Under the pieces are notes generated by a model, which searched no databases, was not told where the DNA came from, and saw nothing but the letters and a program-made list of their open reading frames with translations. DNA of 5,634 bases from positions 1 to 5,634 of the forward strand of contig CAWVGT010000144.1 in assembly GCA_963928645.1 (NCBI GenBank). The letters are read 5' to 3'. Source of the DNA: Fimadaptatus sp963928645. GTDB taxonomy: Bacteria > Bacillota > Clostridia > Christensenellales > Aristaeellaceae. Numbering within the stretch: the first letter of the stretch is position 1; each line of letters begins with the position of its first letter. Below are positions 4,172 to 5,634 of the stretch, piece after piece. A program made the translations under genes and the position numbers.

Positions 4172-4966
4172 TCACTCGGCGCGCTTTGTCACCGACACAT
4201 ACACTATCTCGGGATAGTTGAGCAGCCGTAGCGGGAAGTTGCTGTTGCCCAGGCCGCGCGACACCACCATCACCCGGCCCTTTTCCTCGAACACGCCCGC
4301 GTCGTAGTGCGGGAACAGGCCCTGGTCGGGCGAGAACAGCCCGCCTATCACCGGCAGGCGCCACTGACCGCCGTGCGCGTGGCCGCTGAACTGCAGCTCG
4401 AACTCGCGCTTTGAGTACTGCTCGAAGTTGACCGGATAATGGCTAAGCACGACCCGGAACCCGCCCATCTCCCTGAGCCGCGCAAACAGCGCGTCCAGGT
4501 CGGGCTGCGCCTCCTCGTTCAGGCCCAGTATCGACACGCGCTGGTCGCCCTTTGAGTATATCGCCACGTCGTTTTCGAGCACGCGCACGCCGCCCTTGCG
4601 CAGCATGTCGCGCAGCAGCGGCCAGCCGTCCGTATTCGTCTCGTGGTTGCCGGGTATCGCGTATACCGGCGCGATCTTGCTGAGCGCGCCCAGCGCGTCC
4701 ACATACGACGCGGCCTTGGCGTCCCAGCGATGTATTATGTCGCCGGTTATCACTATCATATCGGGCGCGAGCTGCTTGATCTGCTCGTTCAGCTTTTCAT
4801 TGTTGGGGCCAAACCGCTTGCAGTGCAGGTCGCTGAGCTGCACTATCGACAGCTCCTGCGTCACGTCGGCGGGCACATAGTACCGCGACACGACCAGGCG
4901 GTTGTTTTCGCGCCGGGCCAGCCAGTACAGCGCGCCCAATATCAGCACCAATACGAGTATGTCCAT
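4172..4966 (-). CDS. Membrane-anchored metallophosphoesterase, YkuE/YaeI type
   Basis: A 264-residue calcineurin-like metallophosphoesterase (Pfam Metallophos type). All metal-binding blocks are present: SDLH (D46, H48), TGDIIH (G75, D76), PGNHE (N107, H108, E109), LSHYP (H176) and SGHAHGGQ (H196, H198), so a two-metal phosphodiesterase/phosphatase site is expected. Residues 2-17 form one hydrophobic N-terminal segment followed by ARRENNR, consistent with a signal anchor. The catalytic domain is likely on the outer membrane face, as inferred for YkuE-type proteins, though topology is not proven. The short form and the GQWRLP stretch after GHAH resemble the YkuE/YaeI branch; the true substrate is unknown. 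The start at 4966 is chosen because GGGAGGTT lies about 5 bases upstream and the anchor begins there; the in-frame extension to 5077 is a basic, low-complexity tail. No strong own promoter was seen between it and the S1 gene terminator. Confidence 0.9.
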   Translation of the reverse strand: MDILVLVLILGALYWLARRENNRLVVSRYYVPADVTQELSIVQLSDLHCKRFGPNNEKLNEQIKQLAPDMIVITGDIIHRWDAKAASYVDALGALSKIAPVYAIPGNHETNTDGWPLLRDMLRKGGVRVLENDVAIYSKGDQRVSILGLNEEAQPDLDALFARLREMGGFRVVLSHYPVNFEQYSKREFELQFSGHAHGGQWRLPVIGGLFSPDQGLFPHYDAGVFEEKGRVMVVSRGLGNSNFPLRLLNYPEIVYVSVTKRAE

Positions 4967-5083
4967 CGATAACCTCCCAGCGCCCGCACGCGCGGCGGGC
5001 GGCGTATTTGACGCGGCGCAGCTTGCGCGCCGGCGCGCCGCCCTTGCCGGCAGCGCGCCGCGCGCCATACTCTGCATGTATAT
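4967..5083 (-). other. Metallophosphoesterase upstream region
   Basis: Very GC-rich leader with a perfect 14-bp palindrome GCGCGCCGGCGCGC (5025-5038). A TTGTCA box (within 5084-5089, overlapping the S1 terminator tail) has a TATGGC 13 bp further on, which is too close for a normal sigma-A promoter. How the metallophosphoesterase gene is transcribed is therefore not clear from the sequence; read-through past the S1 terminator is possible. Confidence 0.35.
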
Positions 5084-5115
5084 GACAAAGGGCTGCCGAT
5101 CATATCAGCAGCCCT
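5084..5115 (-). terminator. Rho-independent terminator of the S1 gene
   Basis: On the minus strand GGGCTGC-TGAT pairs with ATCG-GCAGCCC (5090-5114), an 11-bp stem with one U.G wobble and a 3-nt loop. TTTGTCAT follows. It begins 18 bases after the S1 stop codon. The GGGCTGC/GCAGCCC arms resemble those of the hairpin repeats at 421-895. The short T-run suggests moderate strength. Confidence 0.75.
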
Positions 5116-5132
5116 CGGCAAATCGCCTGTGC

Positions 5133-5634
5133 TCAGTTGTTCTCGTCCTCATCGCCTATGGCGAACTCGTCGCCCAGCGAATCGGCCGCGCCCTCGCCCA
5201 CGCCGTCAAACGCCTCGTCCTCGAGCACCGCACGGATGCTCAGGCTGATGCGCTTGGCCTCGGTGTTGACGTCGAGCACCTTCACGCGCACTATCTCGCC
5301 GACCTGCACCGCGTCCTCGACCTTGGCTATGCGGGTCACGGCGCACTGGGAGATGTGCACCAGGCCGTCCAGGCCGGGCTCGAGCTCCACGAACGCGCCG
5401 AACGTGGTTATGCGCACCACCTTGCCCTCGACTATCGAGCCGACGATGTACTTGTCGCCCGCGACGTCCCAGGGCTTGGGCTGGGTGTGCTTGTAGCTGA
5501 GCGATATGCGCTCGCGCTCGCGATCCAGCGACTGTATCTTGACCGGGATCTCCTGGCCGATGGACACCACGTCGCTGGGATGCTTTACGCGGCCCCAGCT
5601 CAGGTCGGTCACATGTACCAGGCCGTCCACGCCG
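5133..5634 (-). CDS. rpsA: Ribosomal protein S1 homologue, C-terminal part (cut by window edge)
   Basis: The visible 166 residues are the C-terminal end of a multi-S1-domain RNA-binding protein. The first visible piece (GVDGLVHVTDLSWGR to RISLSYK, about 48 residues) is the second half of one S1 (OB-fold) domain. After the linker HTQPKPW comes a complete last S1 domain, running from about GSIVEGKVVRITTFGAFVEL through GLDGLVHISQ to KRISLSIRAV. An acidic tail rich in Gly, Asp and Glu closes the protein (ending GDEDENN). In the bacterial ribosome S1 homologues help bind mRNA. In many Clostridia this part is fused behind IspH (HMB-PP reductase); whether that holds here cannot be seen because the gene continues beyond base 5634. 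The GTG at 5630 is an internal valine codon, not a start. A shorter S1-domain protein is possible, but two tandem domains and the linker favour RpsA. A terminator follows. Confidence 0.85.
   Translation of the reverse strand, partial: GVDGLVHVTDLSWGRVKHPSDVVSIGQEIPVKIQSLDRERERISLSYKHTQPKPWDVAGDKYIVGSIVEGKVVRITTFGAFVELEPGLDGLVHISQCAVTRIAKVEDAVQVGEIVRVKVLDVNTEAKRISLSIRAVLEDEAFDGVGEGAADSLGDEFAIGDEDENN

Overview
The window looks like chromosomal DNA from a GC-rich, endospore-forming member of the Clostridia (Firmicutes/Bacillota). The basis is a yabP-yabQ-divIC cluster (spore-cortex and divisome genes found in spore formers), strong Shine-Dalgarno sites, and rho-independent terminators. GC content is high by eye (roughly 65%). 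Isoleucine is nevertheless often encoded by ATA, which is unusual for such a genome. The genus cannot be told from this sequence.

Layout. (1) 4-411, plus strand: a small VOC/glyoxalase-fold protein, followed by a hairpin terminator. (2) 412-906: a gene-free stretch with three copies of one approximately 30-bp hairpin repeat spaced about 220 bp apart. The outer two also serve as terminators of the flanking genes. (3) 907-1380, minus strand: a secreted protein of unknown function with its own sigma-A-type promoter just past the end of the next gene. (4) 3509 down to 1537, minus strand: an apparent operon yabP - yabQ - divIC - Ppx/GppA-family gene, with tight junctions (1-nt overlap for yabP/yabQ, 20-nt overlap for divIC/Ppx). 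(5) 3510-4171: a 662-bp gene-free region. It is dominated by 19 head-to-tail copies of a 20-bp unit with no indels, capped by a perfect 15-bp inverted repeat. The array starts only 31 bp upstream of yabP. (6) 4172-4966, minus strand: a membrane-anchored calcineurin-like metallophosphoesterase (YkuE/YaeI type). (7) 5133-5634, minus strand: the C-terminal end of a ribosomal protein S1 homologue, with its terminator, running off the right edge.

How the parts fit. YabP and YabQ act in the mother cell for spore coat/cortex formation, DivIC is a septum component, and Ppx/GppA enzymes act on polyphosphate or pppGpp. The operon therefore joins division, sporulation and stringent-response functions, as in other Clostridia. 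The S4-domain gene (rqcP/yabO) that often precedes yabP is not adjacent here; the repeat array occupies that place. The array is the least explained element in the window. Its CATATG core recurs every 20 bp, and the two units nearest yabP resemble the -35/-10 spacing of a sporulation sigma-E promoter. That is an inference from pattern only.
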